From positions 1-63,860 of the forward strand of contig NZ_JXLL01000010.1 in the NCBI RefSeq assembly GCF_001316435.1: a stretch of 63,860 bases of DNA, read 5' to 3'. Each line of letters starts with the position of its first letter. The stretch's first letter is position 1. Below are positions 34,616-42,467 of this stretch, one piece after another. Both the position numbers and the translations under genes were made by a program. The DNA comes from Caloranaerobacter sp. TR13 (GTDB lineage: Bacteria > Bacillota > Clostridia > Tissierellales > Thermohalobacteraceae). The notes below the pieces were generated by a model. That model did no database searches and was not told the DNA's origin. It saw only the letters and a program-made list of their open reading frames with translations.

Positions 34616-35839
34616 ATGAATTTTTTAGAAAGCGTGAAAGTTGCACTTTCTAGCCTCTGGGCTAATAAAATGCGGTCATTTTTAACAATGCTGGGAATAA
34701 TAATAGGCATTGCATCTGTAATTGCTATTGTATCCTTAGGGCAAGGTAGTCAAGCAAAAATTGGGAGTGAATTTGAAAAATTTGGTGCAAATAGGGTTAT
34801 ATTCTGGATGAATTGGAGTGCAAATCCAAGGTATAGAGATCGCTTTGATGATGGTGATATTGAAGATATTAAAAGAGTATTTAAAGATGATATAAAGGCG
34901 ATATCTCCCAATTTTAATATTAATGGCAAGGCAAATAAAGGTAGAGAGACAGCTTCAGTTACATTATATGGAGTAAATGAAGACTACAACAAAATTGAGA
35001 GCATAGATATTGTTGATGGAAGATTTTTACTAACATCAGATATAAAAGGAAAAAGAAGTGTTGGAGTAATAGACAAAGAACTTGCAATGAAAATTTTTAA
35101 AAGAACTGATGTAATAGGAGAGAAAATTCTTGTAGATACTGGGTATTCGAAAATTTCATTTACAATAGTTGGGATATATGAATCTCAAGCATCTTCATTT
35201 GAGAAGTTAGCTGAAAGATTTGGTCAAGAAATACCTACAAATATATATTTGCCTGTTACATATATGAAAAAATTAGGTTATGGTGATAGGTACTGGGCTA
35301 TTGAAGTAAATATGGCAGATAGCAGCAAAATTGAGAAAGTTTCTAAGGATATAATAAAGCTTGTAGAAAGGCGTCATAGAAATTCCGGTAATAATTATTA
35401 CAGGAGCCAGAGTGCAAAACAACAAATGCAGATTATGGACAATGTTTTAGGGATTTTGTCAAAAGTTGTTGGAGCAATTGCAGCAATATCTTTATTAGTT
35501 GGTGGAATTGGTGTAATGAATATAATGCTTGTATCTGTAACAGAGAGAACCAGGGAAATAGGTATAAGAAAAGCAATAGGAGCTAGACGAAAGGATATTT
35601 TAATGCAGTTTTTAGTTGAAGCTATGATAATATCAGGTATAGGTGGTTTAATAGGAACGATTTTAGGTTTAATTATTGCAAATGTTATTGCTGTTTCAAT
35701 GGGATTACCACCAACAGTATCAATAGTTACTGTTTTAATAGCGGTATTGTTTTCTGCTGGTGTTGGGATATTTTTTGGAATATACCCAGCTAATAAGGCT
35801 GCAAAACTTGACCCAATAGAAGCATTAAGATATGAATAA
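34616..35839 (+). CDS. ABC transporter permease, MacB/FtsX family
   Basis: A 407-residue permease with the MacB layout: one N-terminal membrane segment (about 20-42, after ALSSLWANKMRSFLTMLGI), a large extracytoplasmic domain (about 45-285), and three C-terminal segments. Between them lies the conserved SVTERTREIGIRKAIGARR loop, and the protein ends YPANKAAKLDPIEALRYE. Type VII (mechanotransmission) ABC systems of this kind export or extract peptides and envelope molecules. The context (fusion protein, ATPase, permease) indicates an exporter rather than a lipoprotein extractor. GAAGAGGTG precedes the ATG. Confidence 0.94.
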   Translation: MNFLESVKVALSSLWANKMRSFLTMLGIIIGIASVIAIVSLGQGSQAKIGSEFEKFGANRVIFWMNWSANPRYRDRFDDGDIEDIKRVFKDDIKAISPNFNINGKANKGRETASVTLYGVNEDYNKIESIDIVDGRFLLTSDIKGKRSVGVIDKELAMKIFKRTDVIGEKILVDTGYSKISFTIVGIYESQASSFEKLAERFGQEIPTNIYLPVTYMKKLGYGDRYWAIEVNMADSSKIEKVSKDIIKLVERRHRNSGNNYYRSQSAKQQMQIMDNVLGILSKVVGAIAAISLLVGGIGVMNIMLVSVTERTREIGIRKAIGARRKDILMQFLVEAMIISGIGGLIGTILGLIIANVIAVSMGLPPTVSIVTVLIAVLFSAGVGIFFGIYPANKAAKLDPIEALRYE

Positions 35840-35865
35840 GATATTTGAATGAATTTGGTAATAAT

Positions 35866-35925
35866 TTTTAGCTTTTCGCTTTCTAAATTGACGAATAGCG
35901 AATGGCGAATGACTAATGACTATAA
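35866..35925. repeat. Heptamer array GCGAATR type
   Basis: TAGCTTT TCGCTTT CTAAATT GACGAAT AGCGAAT GGCGAAT GACTAAT GACTATA, strictly period 7. It lies between the exporter permease and the Yip1-family gene. Confidence 0.7.
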
Positions 35926-35943
35926 TTAAAAAGGAGTGGGATT

Positions 35944-36678
35944 ATGACTGAAAATTTAAATCAAAATAATAACGAAATTCTAAATGAGAATTTTAATGAA
36001 ACTAGGCCATTTACTTGGTTAGAAAGGCTAAAGTATGTATTTACTGATCCTGTTAAACTATTTGATAATTTAAGAGAGTATCCTAAAGTTTTATTTCCAA
36101 TATTGTTAGTTGGTATTGGAATGATGTTATTAATATTATTAAGATTAGGTAGTTATAGAGAATTTTTAAGTAGTAAGATGATGGAACAGTTAGCAAAACA
36201 GGGTACTGAAATGCCAAATTTAGAAAGTCTAGTTAATACACAGGTATATGTATCTATAATTGTAATAGCTGTTACTCCTATGGTTGTTTGGGTGTTTAAG
36301 AGCTTTTTAACTAATGGGCTTGCATCTGTTTTTGGAGGAAATGGAAAATTTAAAGATGCTTTTTCAGTTATTTCACATGCTTTTATACCTGTATTATTAG
36401 GTCAGGTTATTATAACTATCATTTCTTTAATAATAGGGAAATTTGATGTACTTATTAATTTTGCAGTACTATTGCCAGAATCAATGACTGGTGGTTTACT
36501 ATACAGCATATTATCTCAAATTGATATATTTATAATTTGGTATCAAATATTAGCTATTATAGGTATTTCTCAAGTATATGGAATATCAAGAAAAAAATCT
36601 GCTTTAGCGGTATTATTACCTTGGATAACTTGGATTTTAATAGTTGGAGGGTTATCTACTGTAAAAGCTGCAATGTAA
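35944..36678 (+). CDS. Yip1 domain-containing membrane protein
   Basis: A 244-residue membrane protein with a charged, Asn-rich N-terminal tail, the segment WLERLKYVFTDPVKLFDNLRE that is typical of bacterial Yip1-domain proteins, and five or six hydrophobic segments. The FKDAFSVISHAFIPVLLGQ and IWYQILAIIGISQVYGISRKKSA stretches fit the same family. The function is unknown in bacteria. It follows the MacAB-like genes after a heptamer array; whether it belongs to the same transcript is not clear. A strong AAAGGAGTGGG precedes the ATG. Confidence 0.75.
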   Translation: MTENLNQNNNEILNENFNETRPFTWLERLKYVFTDPVKLFDNLREYPKVLFPILLVGIGMMLLILLRLGSYREFLSSKMMEQLAKQGTEMPNLESLVNTQVYVSIIVIAVTPMVVWVFKSFLTNGLASVFGGNGKFKDAFSVISHAFIPVLLGQVIITIISLIIGKFDVLINFAVLLPESMTGGLLYSILSQIDIFIIWYQILAIIGISQVYGISRKKSALAVLLPWITWILIVGGLSTVKAAM

Positions 36679-36762
36679 TATTAAACCGTCACAACCTATA
36701 AAATGAATAATAATAATATTTATTTGAAACAATAAATGCAAAAGATAAGAGGAGGGTGACGG

Positions 36763-36966
36763 ATGGCCAGCAGAGAACAATTAAAAATGGTAGCTAAAAA
36801 CTGTAGTCAATATAGACCCAAAGGAGCTTCTATGATAAGCTCTACAGCAGTAACTGACGATAGAAATAAAAGTTGCGTAAATTGTGAGCATTTTACAGAA
36901 GATAATAAATGTGATATTAATTTAGTGGATGAAATACTTTCGAATATGGATGTAAAACTAGATTAA
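36763..36966 (+). CDS. Small four-cysteine protein
   Basis: A 67-residue soluble protein. Four Cys residues occur: C14, C38, C41 and C50. The last three form CVNCEHFTEDNKC, i.e. Cx2Cx8C, suggesting a metal or Fe-S site. I recognise the C-terminal CxxCEHFxxDNKC pattern as recurrent in clostridial small proteins but know no function. AGGAGGGTGACGG gives an excellent ribosome-binding site, and a terminator follows, so it is a real gene. It has no clear link to its neighbours. Confidence 0.7.
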   Translation: MASREQLKMVAKNCSQYRPKGASMISSTAVTDDRNKSCVNCEHFTEDNKCDINLVDEILSNMDVKLD

Positions 36967-36974
36967 CTAGATTA

Positions 36975-37004
36975 AGGGCACCGTATGGTGCCCCAAATTA
37001 TTTT
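36975..37004 (+). terminator. Intrinsic terminator of the small Cys-protein gene
   Basis: GGGCACC and GGTGCCCC form a GC-rich stem with a GTAT loop, followed by AAATTATTTT. Confidence 0.75.
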
Positions 37005-37046
37005 AAGTTTTTCTCTTCGTTTTTTGAAGATAACGGTATTATAAAA

Positions 37047-37272
37047 GTTGCCAGTTGCCAGGGTACAGAGGGCAGGATAAACAGAGTTACCAGAGAACAG
37101 TTTACAGTTTTCTGTCCCCTGTCCCCTGTCCTCTGTTCCCTGCTTTCTATTCTCTGTCCCCTGACCTCTATTTTTTCAATTTTCAATTTAAACTAGTACC
37201 CAGCACCCAGTACCAAGTATCCAGTACCCGGCACCCAGCACCCAGTACCCAAAACCACCCAGTACCCAACCC
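37047..37272 (-). repeat. Large composite heptamer array upstream of tsaD
   Basis: GTTGCCA/GTTGCCAGG units, ACAGTTT units, a long CTGTCCC/CTGTTCC array (37100-37160), TTCAATT units, then AGTACCC AGCACCC AGTACCA AGTATCC AGTACCC GGCACCC AGCACCC AGTACCC (37196-37265). All blocks keep a 7-nt period. The G-rich form is on the minus strand, i.e. the array is inverted relative to tsaD, as is usual for arrays upstream of plus-strand genes in this window. It takes up most of the 371-bp gap. Confidence 0.85.
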
Positions 37273-37337
37273 CCCCTAGTATCTCTTCAAATGTTAGGTT
37301 ATAATATACCATATATGAAAAGAAGGAGTGGTGAAAT

Positions 37338-38372
37338 TTGGAGAGCATGAGAGATATTATAACTTTAGCCATAGAAACTTCATGTGATGAGACATCTGTC
37401 GCTATTGTAAAGAATGGTAGAGAAGTATTATCTAACATTATTTCCTCTCAAATAGAGATACATAAAAAATTTGGTGGAGTTGTTCCAGAGGTTGCTTCAA
37501 GAAAGCACATTGAAAATATTAATATAATTATTCAAGAGGCTTTAGATAAAGCTAATGTTACATTCGATGATATAGATAATATAGGGGTTACATATGGTCC
37601 AGGACTAGTTGGAGCTTTGTTAGTTGGGGTATCTACAGCTAAAGCCATAGCTTTTGGGAAAAATATACCTTTAGTAGGAGTAAATCATATAGAAGGACAT
37701 ATATGTGCTAATTTTATAGAAGATAAAGAACTAAAGCCTCCATTTATTTGTTTAGTTGTATCAGGAGGACATACACACTTAGTTTTAGTTAAAGATTATG
37801 GCGAATATGAAGTAATTGGTAAAACGAGAGATGATGCAGCCGGAGAAGCTTTTGATAAAGTTGCAAGAGCATTAGGGCTTGGATATCCAGGAGGTCCTAT
37901 TATAGATAAATTGGCTGCAATAGGTAATAAAAATGCTATTGATTTTCCTAGAGTATATTTAGATGATGGGAGTTTTGATTTTAGCTTTAGTGGATTGAAA
38001 TCTGCTGTGTTAAATTATTTAAACAACTCTAAACAAAAGGGTATAGAAATAGTGGTAGAAGATGTAGCAGCTAGTTTTCAGCAATCAGTTATAGAAGTAT
38101 TAGTAGAAAAGACGATAAGAGCAGCTAAGGATAAAGGAGTTAATGTAGTTACTTTAGCTGGTGGTGTAGCAGCAAATGAGGGATTAAGAAATCTTATAAG
38201 TAAAAGATGTAATGAAGAGAGGTTAGAATTAAGATATCCATCAAAAAAATTATGTACAGATAATGCAGCGATGATAGGATGTGCTGCATATTATGATTAT
38301 TTAAAAGGGTATAGGGCTAATTTGAACTTAAATGCAGTACCTAATCTTAAACTTGGAGACAAAAAATATTAA
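37338..38372 (+). CDS. tsaD: tRNA N6-threonylcarbamoyladenosine transferase TsaD
   Basis: A 344-residue ASKHA-fold enzyme, the catalytic subunit that transfers threonylcarbamoyl to A37 of tRNA. Features: [48 protein letters not shown], the metal-binding HIEGH (in [13 protein letters not shown]), [11 protein letters not shown], and [12 protein letters not shown]. The length is normal. It is read from TTG 37338 after AAGGAGTGG; ATG 37347 is a possible alternative. Its partners tsaB and tsaE lie 5 kb upstream, separated by the exporter genes. A DnaA-box cluster lies directly downstream. Confidence 0.96.
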   Translation: MESMRDIITLAIETSCDETSVAIVKNGREVLSNIISSQIEIHKKFGGVVPEVASRKHIENINIIIQEALDKANVTFDDIDNIGVTYGPGLVGALLVGVSTAKAIAFGKNIPLVGVNHIEGHICANFIEDKELKPPFICLVVSGGHTHLVLVKDYGEYEVIGKTRDDAAGEAFDKVARALGLGYPGGPIIDKLAAIGNKNAIDFPRVYLDDGSFDFSFSGLKSAVLNYLNNSKQKGIEIVVEDVAASFQQSVIEVLVEKTIRAAKDKGVNVVTLAGGVAANEGLRNLISKRCNEERLELRYPSKKLCTDNAAMIGCAAYYDYLKGYRANLNLNAVPNLKLGDKKY

Positions 38373-38443
38373 GTTATGTATATATATTTATGTTAACTAG
38401 ACACACAACTGCTTCGACAAAATTTATAATAATTAGACACAGC

Positions 38444-38665
38444 TTGTCCACAGAACATAGTTTCTATTTCAACAAATAATTGTGGATAATGTGGAAAATA
38501 AATATAAATTTGTTACTGACTTAATATACAAATGTGGATAACCGTGTGGATAATGTGAATTTTTTGTGGATTATTTGGATAAAATAAAAATTCTATGAAG
38601 TATGAGATAAAAAATGTGGACAAGTTGCATTGTAGAATGTTGACATAATTTGCTCCTTGTCCACA
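38444..38665. promoter_or_regulatory. DnaA-box cluster 2 (tsaD downstream)
   Basis: Three perfect boxes, inverted TTATCCACA at 38481-38489, 38533-38541 and 38545-38553. One-mismatch sites lie at 38444-38452, 38490-38498, 38565-38573, 38615-38623 and 38657-38665. All fall within 222 bp in A/T-rich sequence, most in one orientation. There is no dnaA nearby. The position, between gcp/tsaD and the ABC-F gene, corresponds to the gcp-ydiF DnaA-box cluster of B. subtilis as I recall it. Confidence 0.85.
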
Positions 38666-38730
38666 ATTAGTACCTAGCACCAAGTACCCAGTACCAAGTA
38701 CCCAGTCCCCTGTTCTCTGTACCCTGTCAA
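38664..38730 (-). repeat. Heptamer array downstream of bioY
   Basis: AGTACCT AGCACCA AGTACCC AGTACCA AGTACCC AGTCCCC TGTTCTC TGTACCC TGTC, with period 7. On the minus strand it is in the G-rich orientation and follows the bioY 3' end. Confidence 0.8.
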
Positions 38731-38732
38731 CT

Positions 38733-38753
38733 AAATACAACGAAGTTGTATTT
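38733..38753 (-). terminator. Hairpin at the bioY 3' end
   Basis: AAATACAAC and GTTGTATTT form a perfect 9-bp stem; on the minus strand the loop region reads CTTCG. There is no real T-tract, so it is a weak terminator or mRNA 3' end. Confidence 0.45.
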
Positions 38754-38754
38754 T

Positions 38755-39306
38755 CTATATCAACTTTGCATTTTTCAAAGCTTTTTTAACAGGTTCAGCT
38801 ATTAAAACAGCAGCAATTAATTTAAGTAAGTCTGCAAAGATAAAAGGTAATACAGTTACACTTAATGAATTAATAAAGCTAACTTTAGCGACTATTGCGT
38901 ATTGAGCTGCTCCCATTAAGTAAATAATAATTAGTCCTGCTAACATAGCTAAAGTGTTTACAGCTAAGTTTAGCTTTGGAGAAGTTTTACTGAAAGAATT
39001 AACTATTTTTCCAATTACAAAACTAGCTATAGGGAAGGCAATTAAAAAACCTCCTGTATATCCAACTAATACTTGTAAACCACCAGAAAAGCTAGCGAAT
39101 ACAGGAATACCAATTGCACCTATAAATAAATAAACTAATTGGGATAAAGCTCCTATTCGACTACCTAATATAATCCCTGATAAGAATACAGCTAAAACTT
39201 GTAGAGTGACAGGGATAGGTGTAAAAGGTAAGTTAATAAATATTTGAGCACATACTGCAGTTAGTGCAGCAAACATAGCTGAAAAAACTAAGTTTCTCGT
39301 TGACAT
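38755..39306 (-). CDS. bioY: Biotin ECF transporter S component BioY
   Basis: A 183-residue membrane protein with about six hydrophobic segments and the BioY signatures INLPFTPIPVTLQVLAVFLSG and LSQLVYLFIGAIGIPVFASF followed by GYTGGFLIAFPIASFV. It is the biotin-binding subunit of an ECF transporter whose energising module is not in this window. On the minus strand GGGAGGT lies seven bases before the ATG at 39306, so the in-frame ATG at 39321, inside this ribosome-binding site, was rejected. The promoter carries a BirA operator, which supports the function. It is an insertion on the opposite strand in the tsaD to ABC-F interval. Confidence 0.95.
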   Translation of the reverse strand: MSTRNLVFSAMFAALTAVCAQIFINLPFTPIPVTLQVLAVFLSGIILGSRIGALSQLVYLFIGAIGIPVFASFSGGLQVLVGYTGGFLIAFPIASFVIGKIVNSFSKTSPKLNLAVNTLAMLAGLIIIYLMGAAQYAIVAKVSFINSLSVTVLPFIFADLLKLIAAVLIAEPVKKALKNAKLI

Positions 39307-39330
39307 ATCAATACCTCCCATAAAAAATAA

Positions 39331-39361
39331 TTGTCAACTTAATATTATATCAAGTTGACAA
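39331..39361 (-). promoter_or_regulatory. BirA (biotin repressor) operator of bioY
   Basis: TTGTCAAC (39331-39338), 15 bases, then GTTGACAA (39354-39361), a perfect inverted repeat of the form TTGTNAAC-N14-16-GTTNACAA that BirA binds with biotinyl-AMP. It covers the expected transcription start downstream of the bioY promoter. Confidence 0.88.
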
Positions 39362-39365
39362 TTAA

Positions 39366-39394
39366 ATCATACAATATAAAGTTTAATATGTCAA
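39366..39394 (-). promoter_or_regulatory. bioY promoter
   Basis: On the minus strand TTGACA (39394-39389), a 17-nt spacer and TATGAT (39371-39366). The BirA operator begins five bases downstream. Confidence 0.75.
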
Positions 39395-39412
39395 TTTAAA
39401 ATTAAATTTGGT

Positions 39413-41332
39413 TTATATATTGTTTTCAGTTAATTCCATCCATTCATTATAAAGCTTATCAAGTTCTTTTTTTAAGCTATTGGCTTCTAGGCTAATTTCT
39501 ATACTTTTAGTTGGGTCATTAAATACCTCTGGTTTGCACATATATTCTTCTAATTCTGATATTTTTTCTTCGTATTCACTAATTTTAGATTCTAAATTTT
39601 TAATTTTTTCTCTAAGTTTTTTTTCTTTTTTCTTCTGTTCTTTCAATTTTTTTCTTTCGGCTTTAATTTGAGTTTTGGTTTTATCATTAAAAATTTCTTC
39701 TTCAGTTTCACTAGTCTTTTTTTTATCTAAATAATAATCATAATTACCAAGGTATTCTTTAATTCCTTCGCTACTTAGTTCTAATATTTTATTTGTTACT
39801 TTATTTAAGAAATATCTATCATGAGATATGATAAGTAGTGTTCCTTCATAATCTTTAAGAGCATCTTCTAAAACTTCTTTAGAGTCTATGTCAAGATGAT
39901 TAGTAGGTTCGTCCATTAAAAGGAAATTTGCTTTAGACAGCATTAGTTTAAGCAGGGCTAGGCGACTTTTTTCGCCACCACTTAAAGTGTTTATTTCTTT
40001 AAAAATATCATCTCCTTGAAATAAAAATCTTGCAAGGATAGATCTTATTTGATAATGATCAAAATTAGGGTTTTCATCCCAAATTTCATCTACAATAGTT
40101 TTTTCAGAAGTAAGATTTGATTGTTCCTGATCATAATAACCTATATTTACATGATGTCCTAGAGTAATTTCACCACTTATTGGATTAATCTCATTCATAA
40201 TAATTTTGAATAATGTTGTTTTTCCGATACCATTAGGACCAATAAGTCCTACTTTTTCTCCTCTGTATATAGAAAAGCTTAAATCTTTGAAAAGTTTGAA
40301 ATCACCAAAACTCATGGATAAATCTTTTACTTTAATAACTTCATAACCACTTTTTATTTTAGGCTCAAAAACTATTTTAGCCTTTTTACGATCTTGTATA
40401 GGTTTGTCGATTTTTTTCATTTTATCAAGCATTTTTTGTCTGCTTTGTGCTTGTCTTATATTTCGTTTACCACCATAAGACATAAACTTTCTAATAATTT
40501 CTTCTTGTCTTTTAATTTCCTTTTGTTGTTCTTCATATTTTTTTTGCATAAGCTCTCTTTCTTTTTTTCTCTTTTTCATAAAAGTCGAGTAATTTCCATT
40601 GTAGGATTTAAGTGTAGAATTTTCGATTAAGAATATTCTATTTGCAATAGAGTCTAGAAAATATCTATCATGAGAAATTATTATTGCAGTGCCTTTATAG
40701 TCTTTTATAAACTTTTCAAGCCAGTCTATAGCTTCTATGTCGAGATGGTTTGTGGGTTCATCTAAAAGTAGAATGTCGGGTTTTTCAAGCAATAATTTTG
40801 CTAAGGAAATTCTAGTTTTTTGACCTCCACTTAGCTTGTTTATAGGTTTATCAAACTCTTCTTCAGTAAATCCCAGACCTTTTAAAACTCCTTTTATCTC
40901 ACTTTTATAGCCATACCCATTTTTGTTAGTAAATTCTTCCATTAATTTTGAGTATAGATTCATTAGATTTTGTAGTTTTTCTGATGAACCATTTTCACCT
41001 TCAATACTTATTTCTTTTTCTAAATCTCTTAATCTTTTTTCCATATTAATGAGATGTTTAAAGACTTGTAAAGATTCTTCAAATATTGTATTATTACTTT
41101 CGATTTGTGTATTTTGCTCAAGGTATCCTATTTTATGGTCTTTAGCTATATAAATTTCCCCTGAATCTTTACTTAACTTACCAGTTAATATTTTAAAAAG
41201 TGTAGATTTACCTGTACCATTTAAACCAACTAAACCTATTTTTTCTCCACTATTTATAGTAAATGATATATTATTTAAAACTTTATAGGCAATATATGAT
41301 TTGGATAAATTAGTGCATGATAATACAATCAT
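39413..41332 (-). CDS. ABC-F family ATPase (YdiF/Uup-like)
   Basis: A 639-residue soluble protein with two ABC domains and no membrane segment. Domain 1 (about 1-250) has Walker A GLNGTGKSTLFK, signature LSGGQKTRISLAKLLL and LLLDEPTNHLD. A basic linker (about 255-315) precedes domain 2 (about 325-520) with GPNGIGKTTLFK, LSGGEKSRLALLKLML and LLMDEPTNHLD. A Lys/Glu-rich coiled coil (about 555-635) ends the protein. ABC-F proteins act on the ribosome, some giving antibiotic resistance, others helping stalled translation. The position between tsaD and rex matches B. subtilis ydiF. A resistance role cannot be told from sequence. The gene is on the minus strand, divergent from rex. Confidence 0.92.
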   Translation of the reverse strand: MIVLSCTNLSKSYIAYKVLNNISFTINSGEKIGLVGLNGTGKSTLFKILTGKLSKDSGEIYIAKDHKIGYLEQNTQIESNNTIFEESLQVFKHLINMEKRLRDLEKEISIEGENGSSEKLQNLMNLYSKLMEEFTNKNGYGYKSEIKGVLKGLGFTEEEFDKPINKLSGGQKTRISLAKLLLEKPDILLLDEPTNHLDIEAIDWLEKFIKDYKGTAIIISHDRYFLDSIANRIFLIENSTLKSYNGNYSTFMKKRKKERELMQKKYEEQQKEIKRQEEIIRKFMSYGGKRNIRQAQSRQKMLDKMKKIDKPIQDRKKAKIVFEPKIKSGYEVIKVKDLSMSFGDFKLFKDLSFSIYRGEKVGLIGPNGIGKTTLFKIIMNEINPISGEITLGHHVNIGYYDQEQSNLTSEKTIVDEIWDENPNFDHYQIRSILARFLFQGDDIFKEINTLSGGEKSRLALLKLMLSKANFLLMDEPTNHLDIDSKEVLEDALKDYEGTLLIISHDRYFLNKVTNKILELSSEGIKEYLGNYDYYLDKKKTSETEEEIFNDKTKTQIKAERKKLKEQKKKEKKLREKIKNLESKISEYEEKISELEEYMCKPEVFNDPTKSIEISLEANSLKKELDKLYNEWMELTENNI

Positions 41333-41533
41333 AATGACAACTCCTTTAATGTATGCTAAATTAAACTTTGTATATAATTTTAACAGAAAAAGGATATAAG
41401 TTAAACTATAAACTGATGCAGTAAACTTAGGGATTATATTAGTTTTTGTGTATAATGTTTTACTTTAAAGTTAATCATTAATGTTATAAAATAATAATAA
41501 GCAGAAGTGTTTAATAGTACATATGTAAAAAGT

Positions 41534-41573
41534 TTGACAGAATATTGACAAAATGGTACAATATGCCTATAAT
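41534..41573 (+). promoter_or_regulatory. Two overlapping promoters for rex
   Basis: TTGACA 41534-41539 with TACAAT 41557-41562, and TTGACA 41545-41550 with TATAAT 41568-41573. Both have a 17-nt spacer; the two are offset by 11 bases. Confidence 0.7.
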
Positions 41574-41611
41574 TAGGGAAATAAACACCATATTAAAATA
41601 TACTCTTAATA

Positions 41612-41646
41612 ATTTTAAATTTTGAATTTTTAATTTTAAATTTCTT
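41612..41646. repeat. A/T heptamer array before rex
   Basis: TTTTAAA TTTTGAA TTTTTAA TTTTAAA TTTCTT, period 7, directly ahead of the rex ribosome-binding site. The remaining part of the 41333-41664 gap holds the divergent promoters and nothing else recognised. Confidence 0.55.
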
Positions 41647-41664
41647 AAAGTGAGGGATATAAAA

Positions 41665-42303
41665 ATGAAAAAGGGCAACAAAGTATCAATGGCAGTTATA
41701 AGAAGACTACCTAAGTATTATAGATATCTTGGAGAATTAATGGAGAGTGATGTAAAGAGAATTTCATCTCAACAGTTAAGTCAACTTACAGGATTTACTG
41801 CATCACAGATTAGACAAGACTTAAATAACTTTGGTGGTTTTGGTCAGCAAGGATATGGTTACAATGTTGAAGACTTGCATAATCAATTAGGAAAAATATT
41901 AGGTCTTGATAGAGTATATAATACTGTAATAGTAGGAGCTGGTAATTTGGGGCATGCGATAGCTAATTACCGTTCGTTTGAAGAAGAAGGTTTTAAGGTT
42001 AAGGCTATATTTGATGCAGATCCTAGAGTCATAGGAACTGAAATAAGAGGTATAAAAGTTAGAGATGTTAAAGAATTAGAGGACTTTGTTAAAGAAAACC
42101 AAATAGAAATAGGGATAATTTGTACACCTAAAGTTGTTAGTCAAGAAATAGCAGACAAACTAATAAATAGTGGTGTGAAAGGAATTTGGAACTTTGCACC
42201 TGCTGATTTAAAAGTTCCAAACGATGTTATTGTTGAAAATGTTCATTTAAATGAAAGTTTATTTACATTATCATATATGTTAAAAGAAAAAATGAGTGAA
42301 TAG
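41665..42303 (+). CDS. rex: Redox-sensing transcriptional repressor Rex
   Basis: A 212-residue NADH-sensing repressor. Residues 1-85 form a winged helix (VIRRLPKYYRYLGELMES, then SSQQLSQLTGFTASQIRQDL and the DLNNFGGFGQQGYGY turn). A Rossmann domain follows with VGAGNLGHAIANY and FDADPRVIGTEIRG, ending in a domain-swapped helix. Rex represses fermentation and anaerobic respiration genes when NADH/NAD+ is low. The ATG at 41665 has AGTGAGGG upstream; the frame opens at GTG 41650, inside that site. Gene order ABC-F then rex resembles B. subtilis ydiF...ydiH. A terminator follows. Confidence 0.96.
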   Translation: MKKGNKVSMAVIRRLPKYYRYLGELMESDVKRISSQQLSQLTGFTASQIRQDLNNFGGFGQQGYGYNVEDLHNQLGKILGLDRVYNTVIVGAGNLGHAIANYRSFEEEGFKVKAIFDADPRVIGTEIRGIKVRDVKELEDFVKENQIEIGIICTPKVVSQEIADKLINSGVKGIWNFAPADLKVPNDVIVENVHLNESLFTLSYMLKEKMSE

Positions 42304-42357
42304 GTTACTTAAAGCTTTTTAGTACTTTAGTCCTATTTATAGATTTATCAATAGTTT

Positions 42358-42382
42358 AGGAACATAATGTTCCTATTTTTTT
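42358..42382 (+). terminator. Intrinsic terminator of rex
   Basis: AGGAACAT and ATGTTCCT form a perfect 8-bp stem followed by ATTTTTTT. Confidence 0.8.
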
Positions 42383-42467
42383 ATGTAAAAAAAAGAAGGA
42401 ATACACAATTTTTTGTCGAAACCTAAAGTACGACATAAACATAAAATAAAGTAAAGGAGGTAAAATT

